From a gamma proteobacterium L18 (GTDB lineage: Bacteria; Pseudomonadota; Gammaproteobacteria; Pseudomonadales; Pseudomonadaceae), in contig KI547170.1 in assembly GCA_000497835.1 (NCBI GenBank), forward strand, positions 421,168 through 471,012: a stretch of 49,845 nt of DNA, given 5' to 3'. The notes beneath the pieces were generated by a model. The model ran no database searches and was not told the origin of the DNA. It saw nothing but the letters and a program-made list of their open reading frames with translations. Numbering within the stretch: position 1 is the first letter of the stretch; every line of letters begins with the position of its first letter. Positions 1-8,809 of this stretch are shown one piece after another. Made by a program: the position numbers and the translations under genes.

Positions 1-906
1 CACGCGGAACAGGCGCTTGAGGTGTTCTTCGCTGGTGGCCGTGCCCAAGGTAGCCACCGCGTTACGCAGGCCTTGTTGGGCCAGGGCAATGACGTCCATG
101 TAGCCTTCGACCACGATGATCTCGTCGAGGTTGCGGTTGTGCTTGCGCGCCTCGAACAGGCCGTACAGCTCCTGGCCCTTGTGGAACACCGGGGTTTCCG
201 GGGAGTTCAGGTACTTGGGCTTGTCGTCGCCCAGTACCCGGCCGCCGAAGGCGATCACCCGGCCGCGGCTGTCGCGGATAGGGAACATCACCCGGTCACG
301 GAAGCGGTCGTAGCGCTTGCCGGAGTCGGCGTTCTCGATCAGCAGGCCGGCGTCGATCATCACCTTCTGTTGCAGGGTGTCGCTGGCCAGGTGCTTGAAC
401 AGGTTGTCCCAGCCCGGTGGGGCGAAGCCCAGGCCGAAGTCGCGGGCAATCTCGCCCGACAGGCCGCGGCCCTTGAGATAATCCACGGCGGCACGGCGCG
501 CAGGGTGGCTCTTGAGCGCCTGGCGGTAGAACTCGGCGGCTGCGGTAAGCAGCGGGTACAGCGGCGAATCGGTGGGTTGCCGTGGCTTGTGGCCACGCCC
601 GCCTTCCTCGCGGGGTACTTCCATGCCGGCGGCCTTGGCCAGCTCTTCCACGGCCTGGGGGAAATCCAGGTTGTCGTGGTCCATGATGAAGCCGAGGGCG
701 TTGCCGCCGGCGCCGCAGCCGAAACAGTAATAGAACTGCTTGTCGGGGCTGACGGTGAAGGAGGGGGTCTTTTCCTTGTGGAACGGGCAGCAGGCGGAGT
801 AGTTCTTGCCGGCCTTTTTCATCTGGACGCGCGAAGTCACCACGTCGACGATGTCGGTGCGGTTCAGAAGGTCGTCAATGAAGCCCTGGGGAATCAGCCC
901 GGCCAT
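1..906 (-). CDS. dnaG: DNA primase DnaG, N-terminal part (cut by window edge)
   Basis: DnaG makes the RNA primers for replication forks and works with the replicative helicase. The visible 302 codons start at ATG 906 (MAGLIPQGFIDDLL) and run in frame off the window edge, so the C-terminal part is missing. The N-terminal CHC2 zinc finger is intact, with zinc ligands C40, H43, C61 and C64 (CPFH and CFGC). The catalytic core follows, including the start of the TOPRIM region near residue 265 (IIVVEGYMDVIAL, with the conserved glutamate). It lies downstream of rpsU on the same strand, the usual rpsU-dnaG-rpoD order; rpoD would lie outside the window. A 384-nt gap separates it from rpsU. Confidence 0.97.
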   Translation of the reverse strand, partial: MAGLIPQGFIDDLLNRTDIVDVVTSRVQMKKAGKNYSACCPFHKEKTPSFTVSPDKQFYYCFGCGAGGNALGFIMDHDNLDFPQAVEELAKAAGMEVPREEGGRGHKPRQPTDSPLYPLLTAAAEFYRQALKSHPARRAAVDYLKGRGLSGEIARDFGLGFAPPGWDNLFKHLASDTLQQKVMIDAGLLIENADSGKRYDRFRDRVMFPIRDSRGRVIAFGGRVLGDDKPKYLNSPETPVFHKGQELYGLFEARKHNRNLDEIIVVEGYMDVIALAQQGLRNAVATLGTATSEEHLKRLFRV

Positions 907-1290
907 GGTTCTCTCATCATCAGGCTAGGAAGCATTGCTGCAGTGTAACTGTGTGCCGACCGCGATGTTGGTCCGCGCTTTCCGGTTTGTTTGTCGGAAA
1001 CGACGTCGCATCCGATCAGCCTGGGCTGGTGTCGAAGCGGGACGTTTGAAGCAGGAAAAAGGGGGTGTGCTCGTCTGCAGCCCGTGAAGGCTCGTCAGTT
1101 CTGACGTGCACTCTGGCGATGAGGCCAGCTCTGACGTTTCAGGCAGGTTGCTTCGGTGCACAAGGCAACCTAGGCATCCGCTCGGGCAAAGCCTGAACGG
1201 GGTGTTGCAACAACGGCTCTTGCAACAGCAACAACTGCCGGCAGCCCGGCTGTGGGCCGGGCGAGGCAGAAGCTTGCGACGCTGTCTGTA
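907..1290. other. rpsU-dnaG intergenic region with a hairpin
   Basis: This gene-free stretch separates rpsU from dnaG. The clearest structure is a hairpin at 1244-1262 with perfect 7-bp GC arms (GCCCGGC/GCCGGGC) and a 5-nt loop, about 30 nt after the rpsU stop. No T-run follows it on the minus strand, so it is not a textbook intrinsic terminator. In E. coli the same gap holds an internal terminator and an RNase E site that lower dnaG relative to rpsU; a similar role here is inference. I see no convincing small ORF and no promoter I would assign to dnaG. Confidence 0.5.
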
Positions 1291-1506
1291 TTAGTACAGA
1301 CGAACGGCGCGGCGCTGTTCGCGCTGAACTTTCTTGGCGTGACGCTTAACAGCAGCAGCTGCTTTGCGCTTACGCTCGGAAGTCGGCTTCTCGTAAAATT
1401 CGCGGCTACGAACTTCAGCCAGTACACCGGCTTTTTCGCAGGAGCGCTTGAAACGACGCAGAGCTACGTCGAAGGGTTCGTTCTCTTTAACTTTGACGGC
1501 TGGCAT
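1291..1506 (-). CDS. rpsU: 30S ribosomal protein S21
   Basis: S21 is a small, very basic protein of the 30S subunit involved in translation initiation. The 71-aa product has the standard family length and sequence, [20 protein letters not shown] at the start and an Arg/Lys/Ala-rich C-terminus ([17 protein letters not shown]). It is the first gene of the rpsU-dnaG operon, transcribed away from tsaD. The promoter must lie in the 201-bp divergent region 1507-1707. Confidence 0.98.
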
Positions 1507-1579
1507 CTAGAGCTACCTTCATTCATTACCGGGATCGACGTGCCAATGGCAAAAACATGCGCTGAAGTACGTCGGTTTT

Positions 1580-1604
1580 TAAGGGTTGCGGATGTTAACC
1601 CTTA
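1580..1604. promoter_or_regulatory. Inverted repeat in the rpsU/tsaD divergent region
   Basis: TAAGGGTT (1580-1587) and AACCCTTA (1597-1604) form a perfect 8-bp inverted repeat with a 9-nt spacer, about 75-100 bp upstream of both divergent genes. It could be a protein-binding site or part of a promoter. I do not recognise the motif. Confidence 0.3.
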
Positions 1605-1707
1605 GCAGCCCGGAATGCAAAGCCTCTGATCGAAAACCGCTGGCCGGGGCACTGAGTGGCGACTATCATGCGCGCCTTCGAATTCAGCCTCAACAAGGCC
1701 ATGACCC

Positions 1708-2733
1708 ATGTTAGTACTGGGATTGGAAACATCCTGCGACGAAACCGGCGTCGCCCTCTATGACAGCGAACGCGGCCTATTGGCCGACGCGCTGTTCAGC
1801 CAGATCGACTTGCACCGCGCCTATGGCGGGGTAGTGCCGGAGCTGGCCTCGCGCGACCACGTCAAGCGCATGCTGCCCCTGATTCGCCAGGTGCTGGCCG
1901 AAGCCGGCTGCGTGGCCACCGAGATCGACGCCATCGCCTATACCGCGGGCCCCGGCCTGGTCGGCGCCTTGCTGGTGGGGGCCTCCTGCGCTCAGGCCCT
2001 GGCGTTTGCCTGGGGTATCCCGGCGCTGGGCGTGCACCACATGGAAGGCCATCTTCTGGCGCCGATGCTGGAGGCGCAACCGCCGCAGTTCCCGTTCGTC
2101 GCTTTGTTGGTTTCCGGCGGTCATACGCAGCTGGTGCGTGTGGATGGCATCGGCCAATACGAGTTGTTGGGCGAGACCCTGGACGACGCTGCCGGCGAAG
2201 CGTTCGACAAGACCGCGAAGATGATCGGCCTGAATTACCCGGGTGGTCCGGAAATCGCGCGCATGGCCGCCCAGGGTGTGGCGGGGCGCTTCACCTTCCC
2301 GCGGCCGATGACCGATCGCCCGGGGCTGACCTTCAGCTTCAGCGGCCTGAAAACCTCGGCCCTGAACACCTGGCAGCAGTGCCAGGCTGCCGGGGACGAC
2401 AGCGATCAGACTCGTAGCGACATCTCGCTGGCGTTCCAGCAGGCCGTGGTGGACACTCTGACCATCAAGTGTCGTCGCGCCCTGAAGCAGACCGGCATGA
2501 ACCGGCTGGTGATCGCCGGTGGCGTGAGTGCCAACAAGGCCCTGCGCGAGTCGCTGGACAGCATGCTGGGAGAGTTCAAGGGGCAGGTGTTCTACGCGCG
2601 TCCGCAGTTCTGCACCGACAATGGCGCGATGATCGCCTATGCCGGTTGCCAGCGCCTGCAGGCTGGGCAGCATGAAAGCCTGGCCATCAGCGTGCAGGCG
2701 CGCTGGCCCATGGAGCAGTTGCAGCCACTGTGA
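1708..2733 (+). CDS. tsaD: tRNA threonylcarbamoyladenosine synthase subunit TsaD
   Basis: TsaD transfers the threonylcarbamoyl group to A37 of ANN-decoding tRNAs, acting with TsaB and TsaE in the cytoplasm. The 341-aa product has the usual length. It begins [19 protein letters not shown], carries the metal-binding HxxxH motif at H111/H115 (HHMEGH), and has the nucleotide-binding stretches [11 protein letters not shown] and [14 protein letters not shown] of the ASKHA/Kae1 fold. It is divergent from rpsU, the common gamma-proteobacterial arrangement. It converges with plsY, with a 23-bp gap between the stops. Confidence 0.98.
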   Translation: MLVLGLETSCDETGVALYDSERGLLADALFSQIDLHRAYGGVVPELASRDHVKRMLPLIRQVLAEAGCVATEIDAIAYTAGPGLVGALLVGASCAQALAFAWGIPALGVHHMEGHLLAPMLEAQPPQFPFVALLVSGGHTQLVRVDGIGQYELLGETLDDAAGEAFDKTAKMIGLNYPGGPEIARMAAQGVAGRFTFPRPMTDRPGLTFSFSGLKTSALNTWQQCQAAGDDSDQTRSDISLAFQQAVVDTLTIKCRRALKQTGMNRLVIAGGVSANKALRESLDSMLGEFKGQVFYARPQFCTDNGAMIAYAGCQRLQAGQHESLAISVQARWPMEQLQPL

Positions 2734-2756
2734 TGAGCACGGCCGATCAGCGGCGA

Positions 2757-3326
2757 TCAGAAATGCCGTTCGCGGCCGGCGAACAGGTCGCGTAGATTGC
2801 CGCGGTGGCGCCAGACGATCAGCAGCGTGAGTACGCTCATCGGCAGCAGCGCCTGGGGCTCCTGCCAGGCCAGCAATGGCAGGGTCAGGGGTGTGGCGAT
2901 CAACGAGGCCAGCGAGCTGGTGCGGGTGAGGTAGAAGGTCAGGCCCCACACGGCCACTGCCAGCAGGGCGGCGGGCGGGTACAGGGCCAGGATCATGCCG
3001 GCGGCGGTGGCGACACCCTTGCCGCCCTGGAAGCGGAAGTACAGCGGGAACATGTGGCCGAGCACGGCGCACAGGCCGATCCAGGCCTGGTCTTGCAGCT
3101 CAAGTCCGGCCAGGCGCGCCGCCAGCACCGGCAGCAGGCCCTTGCACAGGTCGCCCAGCAGGGTGAGGATGGCGAGTTTCCTGCCGGCCAGGCGCAGCAT
3201 GTTGGTGGCGCCGGCGTTGCCGGAACCGCTCATGCGCGGGTCGGGGTTGCCGGTCACGCGGCTAAGCACAATGGCGAAGGACAGCGAGCCGAGCAGGTAG
3301 GCGAGAATCGCCAGTAACCAAAACAT
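2757..3326 (-). CDS. plsY: Glycerol-3-phosphate acyltransferase PlsY
   Basis: PlsY is an inner-membrane enzyme that moves the acyl group of acyl-phosphate to glycerol-3-phosphate, the first step of phospholipid synthesis. The product is 189 aa. Its conserved motifs are [31 protein letters not shown] and [10 protein letters not shown], interleaved with about five hydrophobic segments. I chose ATG 3326 ([13 protein letters not shown]) over the in-frame ATG at 3335, because GGAATGG lies at Shine-Dalgarno distance from 3326 and the protein then starts directly with its first membrane helix. It is divergent from folB, with 75 bp between start codons. Confidence 0.96.
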   Translation of the reverse strand: MFWLLAILAYLLGSLSFAIVLSRVTGNPDPRMSGSGNAGATNMLRLAGRKLAILTLLGDLCKGLLPVLAARLAGLELQDQAWIGLCAVLGHMFPLYFRFQGGKGVATAAGMILALYPPAALLAVAVWGLTFYLTRTSSLASLIATPLTLPLLAWQEPQALLPMSVLTLLIVWRHRGNLRDLFAGRERHF

Positions 3327-3401
3327 GCTAACCATTCCGGGCGAGGACGCCCCTGATTCTAACGGCGCATTGCGCCCTTGTCGTGCTGCGGAGAGAAGTG
3401 C

Positions 3402-3755
3402 TTGGACAGAGTGTTTATCGAGGGTCTGGAAGTCGACACCGTAATCGGTGCCTATGACTGGGAGCGCGGCATTCGTCAGTGCCTGCGTTTGGACCTGAGT
3501 TTTGCCTGGGACAACCGCCCGGCGGCCGCAGGCGATGACCTGAGCCTGGCGCTGGACTACGCCAGTGTCTCCACGCGCATCCAGGCGTTTGCCGAAGCCA
3601 GCCAGTTCCAACTGGTGGAAACCTTCGCCGAGCGTCTGGCGCAGGTGCTGATGAGTGAATTCAACATCCCCTGGCTGCACCTCAAGTTGACCAAGCCCGG
3701 CGCCGTAGCGGCTGCCAAGGGTGTTGGCGTGGAGATCGAGCGCGGATGTCGCTGA
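3402..3755 (+). CDS. folB: Dihydroneopterin aldolase
   Basis: FolB cleaves 7,8-dihydroneopterin to 6-hydroxymethyl-dihydropterin in folate synthesis. The product is 117 aa, the normal length. I chose the TTG at 3402 ([20 protein letters not shown]) because GGAGAG sits 6 nt upstream and family members start at this point. The frame is open upstream to another TTG at 3378, which would add eight unconserved residues. Conserved elements are [11 protein letters not shown] near the N-terminus, [15 protein letters not shown] and LTKPGAV near the C-terminus. Its 3' end overlaps folK by 10 nt, so the two are probably translationally coupled. Confidence 0.94.
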   Translation: MDRVFIEGLEVDTVIGAYDWERGIRQCLRLDLSFAWDNRPAAAGDDLSLALDYASVSTRIQAFAEASQFQLVETFAERLAQVLMSEFNIPWLHLKLTKPGAVAAAKGVGVEIERGCR

Positions 3756-4255
3756 CACGGATCTACCTGGGCCTGGGCAGCAACATCGACCGCGAAGCCC
3801 ACCTGTGTGCGGGGCTCGATGCCTTGGCCGGTTTCGTCCAGGACATGCACTGCTCGGCGGTGTTCGAAAGCCAGCCGGTGGGCATCAAGAGCGGGCCGTT
3901 CTTCAATCTGGTGGTGAGCGCGCTCACCGACCTGCCGTTGACCGAACTGGACCGGCGGCTGAAGTTCATCGAGGCGGACAATGGCCGCTATGCGCCGGAG
4001 CGCAAGGGGTTGCCGCTGGATATCGACGTGCTGATGTACGGTGATCTGGCAGGTAATTTCGATGGCTTGGTACTGCCGCGGGCGGAAATCTTGAAGAACG
4101 CCTTTGTGCTGTGGCCATTGGCGCTGATTGCGCCGGATGTGCTGCATCCCGGTGTGGGCAAGCCGATGGCGCAGGTGTGGGCCGAGGCGCAGATCGATCA
4201 GGTGTTGGCGCCGGTGCCGTTCCAATGGCGCGGCCAGCAACTGACTTACATCTGA
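3746..4255 (+). CDS. folK: 2-amino-4-hydroxy-6-hydroxymethyldihydropteridine pyrophosphokinase
   Basis: FolK pyrophosphorylates 6-hydroxymethyl-dihydropterin with ATP, the step after FolB and before dihydropteroate synthase. The product is 169 aa, with the N-terminal GLGSNIDRE motif, the substrate-binding [12 protein letters not shown] region and the magnesium-binding aspartates in [12 protein letters not shown]. It overlaps folB by 10 nt. The gene is followed by a long REP-rich region with no further ORF, so the operon probably ends here. Confidence 0.97.
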   Translation: MSLTRIYLGLGSNIDREAHLCAGLDALAGFVQDMHCSAVFESQPVGIKSGPFFNLVVSALTDLPLTELDRRLKFIEADNGRYAPERKGLPLDIDVLMYGDLAGNFDGLVLPRAEILKNAFVLWPLALIAPDVLHPGVGKPMAQVWAEAQIDQVLAPVPFQWRGQQLTYI

Positions 4256-4337
4256 AGCTGTATCGCTTCCACCGACCTCATCGCGAGCAAGCTTTGCTCC
4301 CACAGTGCCAAGGCTCGCATCGGTGGTTGCCTTGGGA

Positions 4338-4403
4338 CTGTGGGAGCTGGCTTGCCAGCGAGCTCTTGAGGCCCTGAAGCTCGCTGGCAAGCCAGCTTCC
4401 ACA
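4338..4403. repeat. REP pair, family C
   Basis: Two inverted copies face each other: the left contains GGGAGCTGGCTTGCCAGCGA, the right contains TCGCTGGCAAGCCAGCTTCC. A few unpaired bases lie between the arms. The same family occurs at 40353-40419 downstream of coq7. Confidence 0.8.
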
Positions 4404-4437
4404 GAGGGATTCGGTGTATCTCCAAGGCTTGCCCGAA

Positions 4438-4507
4438 ACCATAGAATCTCCCACAGTGTGAAGGCTGACACAGATGGTAGCTCCACCACTGTGGGAGATT
4501 CTATGGT
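4438..4507. repeat. REP-like pair, family E, with perfect 21-nt arms
   Basis: The left arm 4438-4458 (begins ACCATAGAATCTCCC) and the right arm 4487-4507 (ends GGGAGATTCTATGGT) are perfect reverse complements over 21 nt, separated by 28 nt. A single further copy of the right arm is at 31508-31526, inside the family-B pair between adh and rpe. The GTGGGAG end is shared with families A, B and C, but the AGATTCTATGGT half differs. Confidence 0.75.
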
Positions 4508-4519
4508 GTTGAGCAACCT

Positions 4520-4606
4520 GTGGGAGCGGGTTCTACCCGCGAAAAGAGCGCCGCGAAGTACCTGAAACACCGCGGCGCTCTCTTCGCGGGCAGAGCCCAC
4601 TCCCAC
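4520..4606. repeat. REP pair, family A (87 bp), copy 1
   Basis: The inverted arms are GTGGGAGCGGGTTCTACCCG and CGGGCAGAGCCCACTCCCAC, with an inner GCGCCGCG/CGCGGCGC stem. Four more copies of near-identical length lie at 25534, 37358, 39536 and 40860. The core resembles the published P. putida REP consensus with CGCGGGTAAACCCGC. Confidence 0.85.
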
Positions 4607-4690
4607 GGTGCCAATGCAACCAACGATGTGAGCCTTGCCACTGTGGGAGCAAAGCTTGCTCGCGAGAGGCCAGTGGCTCCAGCGAAGATC

Positions 4691-5776
4691 TCAGGGCAGA
4701 GTTCTTGATCGGCTGTAGGATTGCAGGGCCTTCAGGCGCTCTGCCTTCAACGCTTCGCCCAGCTGCTGGCCGGTGAAGCCGGCCTCCACCAGCGGTTTCA
4801 CCGCCACCCCACGCGCAGCATCGGCCGCGCCACGCAGGTAGTCGGCTTGAGCGCGCCCAAGCGCCTTCATCTCACCCACCTGGATGAACTCCTCGAACCG
4901 CTGCGGCCGACGGTACACATCGAAGCCTTGCAGCAGTTCCAGCAGTCTCTCGGCGGACAGTTCCAGCGCGCGCTGCCCGTCCTCGCCGTATTGCCCCACC
5001 AGCATCGCCAGTTCCTGGCAATCGCGTGGCACTTTGAAACGCTCGTTGATCCCCTTGCCCAATCCGCCCGCCAGGCAGGCCCAGCGCACGCTCAGCGGTT
5101 GCTCATGGCGAGCAGCCTGGGCCAGTGGCTCAAGATTGACCGTGGCGACTTCAGGCATCAGTACGTTCAGCGCGCCGCAGTCGCGCAGCACTTGAACGAA
5201 CACGTGCGGCTGATTTTCCATCAGCGCACGGGAAATCTCCTTCCAGCTGCGCTCGGGTGTCAGGGCCTCAAGCTCCCCCGATTCGCTCAACTCGCGCATC
5301 AGTGCCAGGGTTTCAAGTGCCACCGTGAAGCCAAGTTCGGCATAGCGCGCCGCGAATCGCGCCACGCGGAGTACGCGAAGGGGATCTTCGGCGAACGCCG
5401 GGGATACGTGGCGTAAAATTCGGTCTGAAAGGTCTTTTTGGCCGTTATACGGATCGGACAGTTGCCCCGCGTCATCTTCCGCCATGGCGTTGATGGTCAG
5501 GTCGCGACGGATCAGGTCTTGCTCCAGGGTCACGTCGGGGCTTGCGTGAAACACAAAGCCGCCATAGCCACGCCCGCTCTTGCGCTCGGTGCGCGCCAAA
5601 GCGTATTCCTCGCCCGTCTTGGGGTGCAGGAATACCGGGAAATCGGCGCCCACGGGCCGGTAGCCCAGGGCGTGCATCTGTTCGGTGGTAGCGCCCACCA
5701 CCACCCAGTCGATGTCGGTGACGGTGCGGCCCAGAAGACGATCGCGGACCGCGCCGCCGACTTTGTAAATCTGCAT
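4691..5776 (-). CDS. cca: CCA tRNA nucleotidyltransferase
   Basis: Cca builds or repairs the 3' CCA end of tRNAs from CTP and ATP without a template. The 361-aa class II enzyme starts [17 protein letters not shown]. The catalytic aspartates are in DIDWVVVGA (D21/D23 region), and [10 protein letters not shown] and the [12 protein letters not shown] arm follow. The length and C-terminus indicate the form lacking the HD phosphohydrolase domain of E. coli Cca. Its start codon lies 7 nt after a GGAGG that is also the 3' end of the strong hairpin terminating spoVR, so the ribosome-binding site is inside a stem (see findings). Confidence 0.97.
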   Translation of the reverse strand: MQIYKVGGAVRDRLLGRTVTDIDWVVVGATTEQMHALGYRPVGADFPVFLHPKTGEEYALARTERKSGRGYGGFVFHASPDVTLEQDLIRRDLTINAMAEDDAGQLSDPYNGQKDLSDRILRHVSPAFAEDPLRVLRVARFAARYAELGFTVALETLALMRELSESGELEALTPERSWKEISRALMENQPHVFVQVLRDCGALNVLMPEVATVNLEPLAQAARHEQPLSVRWACLAGGLGKGINERFKVPRDCQELAMLVGQYGEDGQRALELSAERLLELLQGFDVYRRPQRFEEFIQVGEMKALGRAQADYLRGAADAARGVAVKPLVEAGFTGQQLGEALKAERLKALQSYSRSRTLP

Positions 5777-5826
5777 GAAAAAACCTCCGTAGGCCCGACA
5801 GGATAACCTGTCCGGGCCTACGGAGG
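5777..5826 (-). terminator. Intrinsic terminator of the prkA-yeaH-spoVR transcript, overlapping the cca leader
   Basis: On the minus strand a hairpin of about 19 bp (arms 5826-5807 and 5802-5784, one bulged base, TTAT loop) is followed by six T residues (5783-5778), then C and the ATG of cca at 5776. It lies 13 nt after the spoVR stop. Arm ends are CCTCCGTAGGCCC and GGGCCTACGGAGG. Geometry is textbook for a Rho-independent terminator. Confidence 0.85.
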
Positions 5827-5839
5827 CTTGGCGCCTTGC

Positions 5840-7402
5840 TTAGAGATGAACGACAGCGAGGTCAAGGCGCCCGTAGTCACCTTCGCTGTGTTCCGTCTTT
5901 GGGGGGACGTGGTGGGTTTTCATCACTTGATCCCCCTGCAGGGTTTCCAGGTGGATATCGAAGCCCCACAGCCGATGCAGGTGCTTGAGCACTTCATCGG
6001 TGGACTCGCCCAAGGGTTTGCGGTCGTGTTGTTGGTGGCGCAGGGTCAGCGAGCGGTCGCCGCGGCGGTCGATGCTGTAGATCTGCACGTTGGGTTCGCG
6101 GTTGCCCAGGTTGTACTGGGCGGCCAGGGTTTCGCGAATGGTGCGGTAGCCGCCCTCGTCGTGGATGGCGGGCACCAGCAGGTCGTCGCGCTGGTCGTCG
6201 TCCATGATGCTGAACAGCTTCAGGTCACGAATGACCTTGGGCGATAGGTACTGCAGGATAAAGCTCTCGTCCTTGAAGCTGGTCATGGCGAACTTGATGG
6301 TAGACAGCCAATCTCCGCCGGCAATGTCGGGGAACCAATGGCGATCTTCATCGGTTGGCTCTTCGCACATGCGGCGGATGTCGCGGTACATGGCAAAGCC
6401 CAGCGCGTAGGGGTTGATGCCGTTGTAGTAGGGGCTGTCGAAACCGGGCTGGAACACCACGCTGGTGTGCGACTGCAGGAATTCCATCATGAAGCCGTCG
6501 GTCACCAGCCCTTCGTCGTACAGGTCGTTCATCAGGGTGTAGTGCCAGAACGTCGCCCAGCCCTCGTTCATCACCTGGGTCTGGCGCTGCGGGTAGAAGT
6601 ACTGGGCGATCTTGCGCACGATGCGCACCACCTCGCGCTGCCAGGGTTCCAGCAGCGGGGCGTGCTTCTCGATGAAGTAGAGGATGTTCTCCTGGGGTTC
6701 GGCCGGGAAGCGTGCGTTGTCGCGTTCGCTGTTCTTGTCGGCGCTTTTCGGGATGGTGCGCCACAGGTCATTGATCTGTTTCTGCAGGTGCTCTTCGCGG
6801 TCCTTCTGGCGCCGCCGTTCTTCCTCGGCGGAGATGGGGTAGGGCCGTTTGTAGCGGTCCACGCCGTAATTCATCAGGGCGTGGCAGGAGTCCAACAGGT
6901 CTTCCACGGCGTCTATGCCGTGGCGCTCCTCGCACTGCATGATGTATTGCTTGGCGAACACCAGGTAATCGATGATCGAGCTGGCGTCCGTCCAGGTGCG
7001 GAACAGGTAGTTGCCCTTGAAGAAGCTGTTGTGCCCGTAGCAGGCGTGGGCCACCACCAGCGCCTGCATGCAGATGGTGTTTTCCTCCATCAGGTAGGCG
7101 ATGCAAGGATCGGAGTTGATCACGATCTCGTACGCCAGGCCCATCTGCCCGCGGCTGTACGATTTTTCCGTGCTCAGGAAGTGCTTGCCGTAGGACCAGT
7201 GATGGTAGCCCAGGGGCATGCCCACCGAGGCGTAGGCATCCATCATCTGTTCAGCGGTGATCACCTCAATCTGGTTGGGGTAGGTATCCAGCGCATAACG
7301 CTCGGCAATCCGGCTGATTTCCCGGTCGTAGGCCTGGATCAGTTCGAAGGTCCACTCGGAGCCCGTGGACAGGGGTTGGCGTTTCTGCTCTCTAGCGGTC
7401 AT
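5840..7402 (-). CDS. SpoVR family protein (YcgB-like)
   Basis: This 520-aa protein belongs to the SpoVR/YcgB family, whose biochemical role is unknown. In Bacillus a member affects spore cortex; in enterics the gene is in the yeaGH-ycgB stress group. Visible conserved stretches are [55 protein letters not shown] and [20 protein letters not shown]. The His- and Glu-rich HNSFFKGN and NEGWATFWH segments look metal- or active-site-like. Its ATG at 7402 overlaps the yeaH stop in a 4-bp ATGA, indicating coupled translation. It is the last gene of the prkA group. Confidence 0.93.
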   Translation of the reverse strand: MTAREQKRQPLSTGSEWTFELIQAYDREISRIAERYALDTYPNQIEVITAEQMMDAYASVGMPLGYHHWSYGKHFLSTEKSYSRGQMGLAYEIVINSDPCIAYLMEENTICMQALVVAHACYGHNSFFKGNYLFRTWTDASSIIDYLVFAKQYIMQCEERHGIDAVEDLLDSCHALMNYGVDRYKRPYPISAEEERRRQKDREEHLQKQINDLWRTIPKSADKNSERDNARFPAEPQENILYFIEKHAPLLEPWQREVVRIVRKIAQYFYPQRQTQVMNEGWATFWHYTLMNDLYDEGLVTDGFMMEFLQSHTSVVFQPGFDSPYYNGINPYALGFAMYRDIRRMCEEPTDEDRHWFPDIAGGDWLSTIKFAMTSFKDESFILQYLSPKVIRDLKLFSIMDDDQRDDLLVPAIHDEGGYRTIRETLAAQYNLGNREPNVQIYSIDRRGDRSLTLRHQQHDRKPLGESTDEVLKHLHRLWGFDIHLETLQGDQVMKTHHVPPKTEHSEGDYGRLDLAVVHL

Positions 7403-8673
7403 GTCACTAACCTGCGCTGGAAGAGTTCACGGAAGACCGGATAAATATCCCCGGCCGACACCAGCTGCTGCTGGGCAAACGTGTCGGCGAAAGCCTCGCC
7501 GATGCGTTCGTACTCAAACCACAATGCCTGATGTTCGCGTGGGGTGATCTCAACATAAGTGTAGTACTGGACGAACGGCATGATCTGCTTGGTCAGGATT
7601 TCGCGGCAGATGGGCGAGTCGTCGTTCCAGTTGTCACCGTCCGAAGCCTGGGCGGCGTAGATGTTCCACTCGTTAGTGGGGTAGCGCTCGGCCATGATCT
7701 CCTGCATCAGCTTCAGGGCGCTGGAGACGATGGTGCCGCCGGTTTCCCGGGAGTAGAAGAACTCTTCCTCGTCCACTTCGCGGGCGCTGGTATGGTGGCG
7801 GATGAACACCACTTCGATCTTGTCGTAATTACGCTTCAGGAACAGGTACAGCAGGATGAAGAAGCGCTTGGCAATGTCCTTGGTGGCCTGGGTCATGGAG
7901 CCCGAGACGTCCATCAGGCAGAACATCACTGCCTTGGAGCTGGGGTTGGGGTGTTTGACCAGCAGGTTGTATTTGAGGTCGAAGGTGTCGAGGAACGGCA
8001 CCCGGTGAATGCGTGCGCTGAGGCGTTCGATTTCGGCTTCCATTTCCTGGATATCGCCGAAGTTGTCCGGTTCTTCCCGTCGCAGCCGCTCAAGCTCGGC
8101 CTTGGCCTCGCGCAGTTTGGCGCGGCTGCTGCCTGACAGGGCGATACGCCGGGCGTGGGCCGACCGCAGGGTGCGGATGATGTTGATGCGCGATGGGTTG
8201 CCTTCGTTGCTGATGCCCGCGCGTACCGTTTTGTAGGTGTCGGTGCCGCTGAGGTTGCGTTTCACCAGATTGGGCAGTTCGAGGTCTTCGAACATGAATT
8301 CCAGGAACTCTTCCTGGGTGATCTGGAAGACGAACTCGTCCATGCCTTCGCCGGAGTTGCCGGCCTTGCCTGGGCCTTTGCCACCGCCGCCGCCCCCCTG
8401 AGGCCGGGCAATGTGTTCGCCTGCGGTGAATTCCTTGTTGCCGGGGTGCACGACGGTCTGTTTGCCGCCGCGGCCATGGTGAAGCACCGGCTCGTCGATG
8501 TCGCGGCCGGGGATGCTGATCTGTTCGCCGTGTTCCATGTCGGTGATGGAGCGACGGCTGACGGCCTCCTCCACCGCTTTCTTGATGTGGTCACGGTAGC
8601 GCCGCAGGAATCGCTGGCGGTTCACCGTGCTCTTGTTCTTGCCATTCAGGCGTCGGTCGATCACGTAGCTCAT
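7399..8673 (-). CDS. yeaH: DUF444/UPF0229 family protein YeaH
   Basis: YeaH-type proteins accompany the kinase PrkA, and their exact function is not settled. The 424-aa product starts at ATG 8673 ([19 protein letters not shown]), preceded by GGAGGG. In-frame ATGs farther upstream lie in repeat DNA and lack a site. Features are a basic N-terminus, a glycine-rich linker ([13 protein letters not shown]), a glutamate-rich coiled segment near residues 190-230, and a von Willebrand A-like domain with a MIDAS motif DVSGS near residue 255 ([15 protein letters not shown]). It overlaps spoVR by 4 bp and follows prkA across a 136-nt hairpin-bearing gap. Confidence 0.93.
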   Translation of the reverse strand: MSYVIDRRLNGKNKSTVNRQRFLRRYRDHIKKAVEEAVSRRSITDMEHGEQISIPGRDIDEPVLHHGRGGKQTVVHPGNKEFTAGEHIARPQGGGGGGKGPGKAGNSGEGMDEFVFQITQEEFLEFMFEDLELPNLVKRNLSGTDTYKTVRAGISNEGNPSRINIIRTLRSAHARRIALSGSSRAKLREAKAELERLRREEPDNFGDIQEMEAEIERLSARIHRVPFLDTFDLKYNLLVKHPNPSSKAVMFCLMDVSGSMTQATKDIAKRFFILLYLFLKRNYDKIEVVFIRHHTSAREVDEEEFFYSRETGGTIVSSALKLMQEIMAERYPTNEWNIYAAQASDGDNWNDDSPICREILTKQIMPFVQYYTYVEITPREHQALWFEYERIGEAFADTFAQQQLVSAGDIYPVFRELFQRRLVT

Positions 8674-8699
8674 AGGCCCTCCGGGCAGCTGCAAGCCTT

Positions 8700-8793
8700 A
8701 AGCTGCAAGCCGCAAGTCAAAAGCCGTCCAGTGCAAGCCTGGCCGTCGGCGCAAGGCGTACGCCCTGCGCCGACAGCTTGCGGCTTGCAGCTT
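8700..8793. repeat. Large inverted repeat between prkA and yeaH
   Basis: Outer arms 8700-8716 and 8777-8793 are perfect 17-bp complements (AAGCTGCAAGCCGCAAG and its complement). An inner perfect 9-bp stem (GTCGGCGCA at 8745-8753, TGCGCCGAC at 8766-8774) encloses the palindrome GGCGTACGCC. It lies within the presumed prkA-yeaH-spoVR transcript and has no T-run. It resembles another Pseudomonas REP class and could act as an mRNA processing or stability barrier (inference). Confidence 0.7.
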
Positions 8794-8809
8794 CAAGCTT
8801 ACCGCTGCA

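Larger units (their letters stand above)
4278..4667. repeat. Outer REP pair (family B) enclosing three other REP pairs
   Basis: The left copy (4278-4307, core GCGAGCAAGCTTTGCTCCCA) and the right copy (4639-4667) are inverted and nearly identical. Each is itself an imperfect palindrome around AAGCTT. Between them lie three other inverted pairs, described separately. The same family occurs as pairs at 11390-11470 and 31455-31620. Such elements are typical REP/REPIN sequences of Pseudomonas. The whole folK-cca interval 4256-4690 holds no gene, only these repeats. Confidence 0.8.

Noticed and set aside
4278..4667. Possible CRISPR array because of several short repeats
   Set aside because: The repeats are inverted pairs of different families with unequal spacing and there are no cas genes; they are REP elements.
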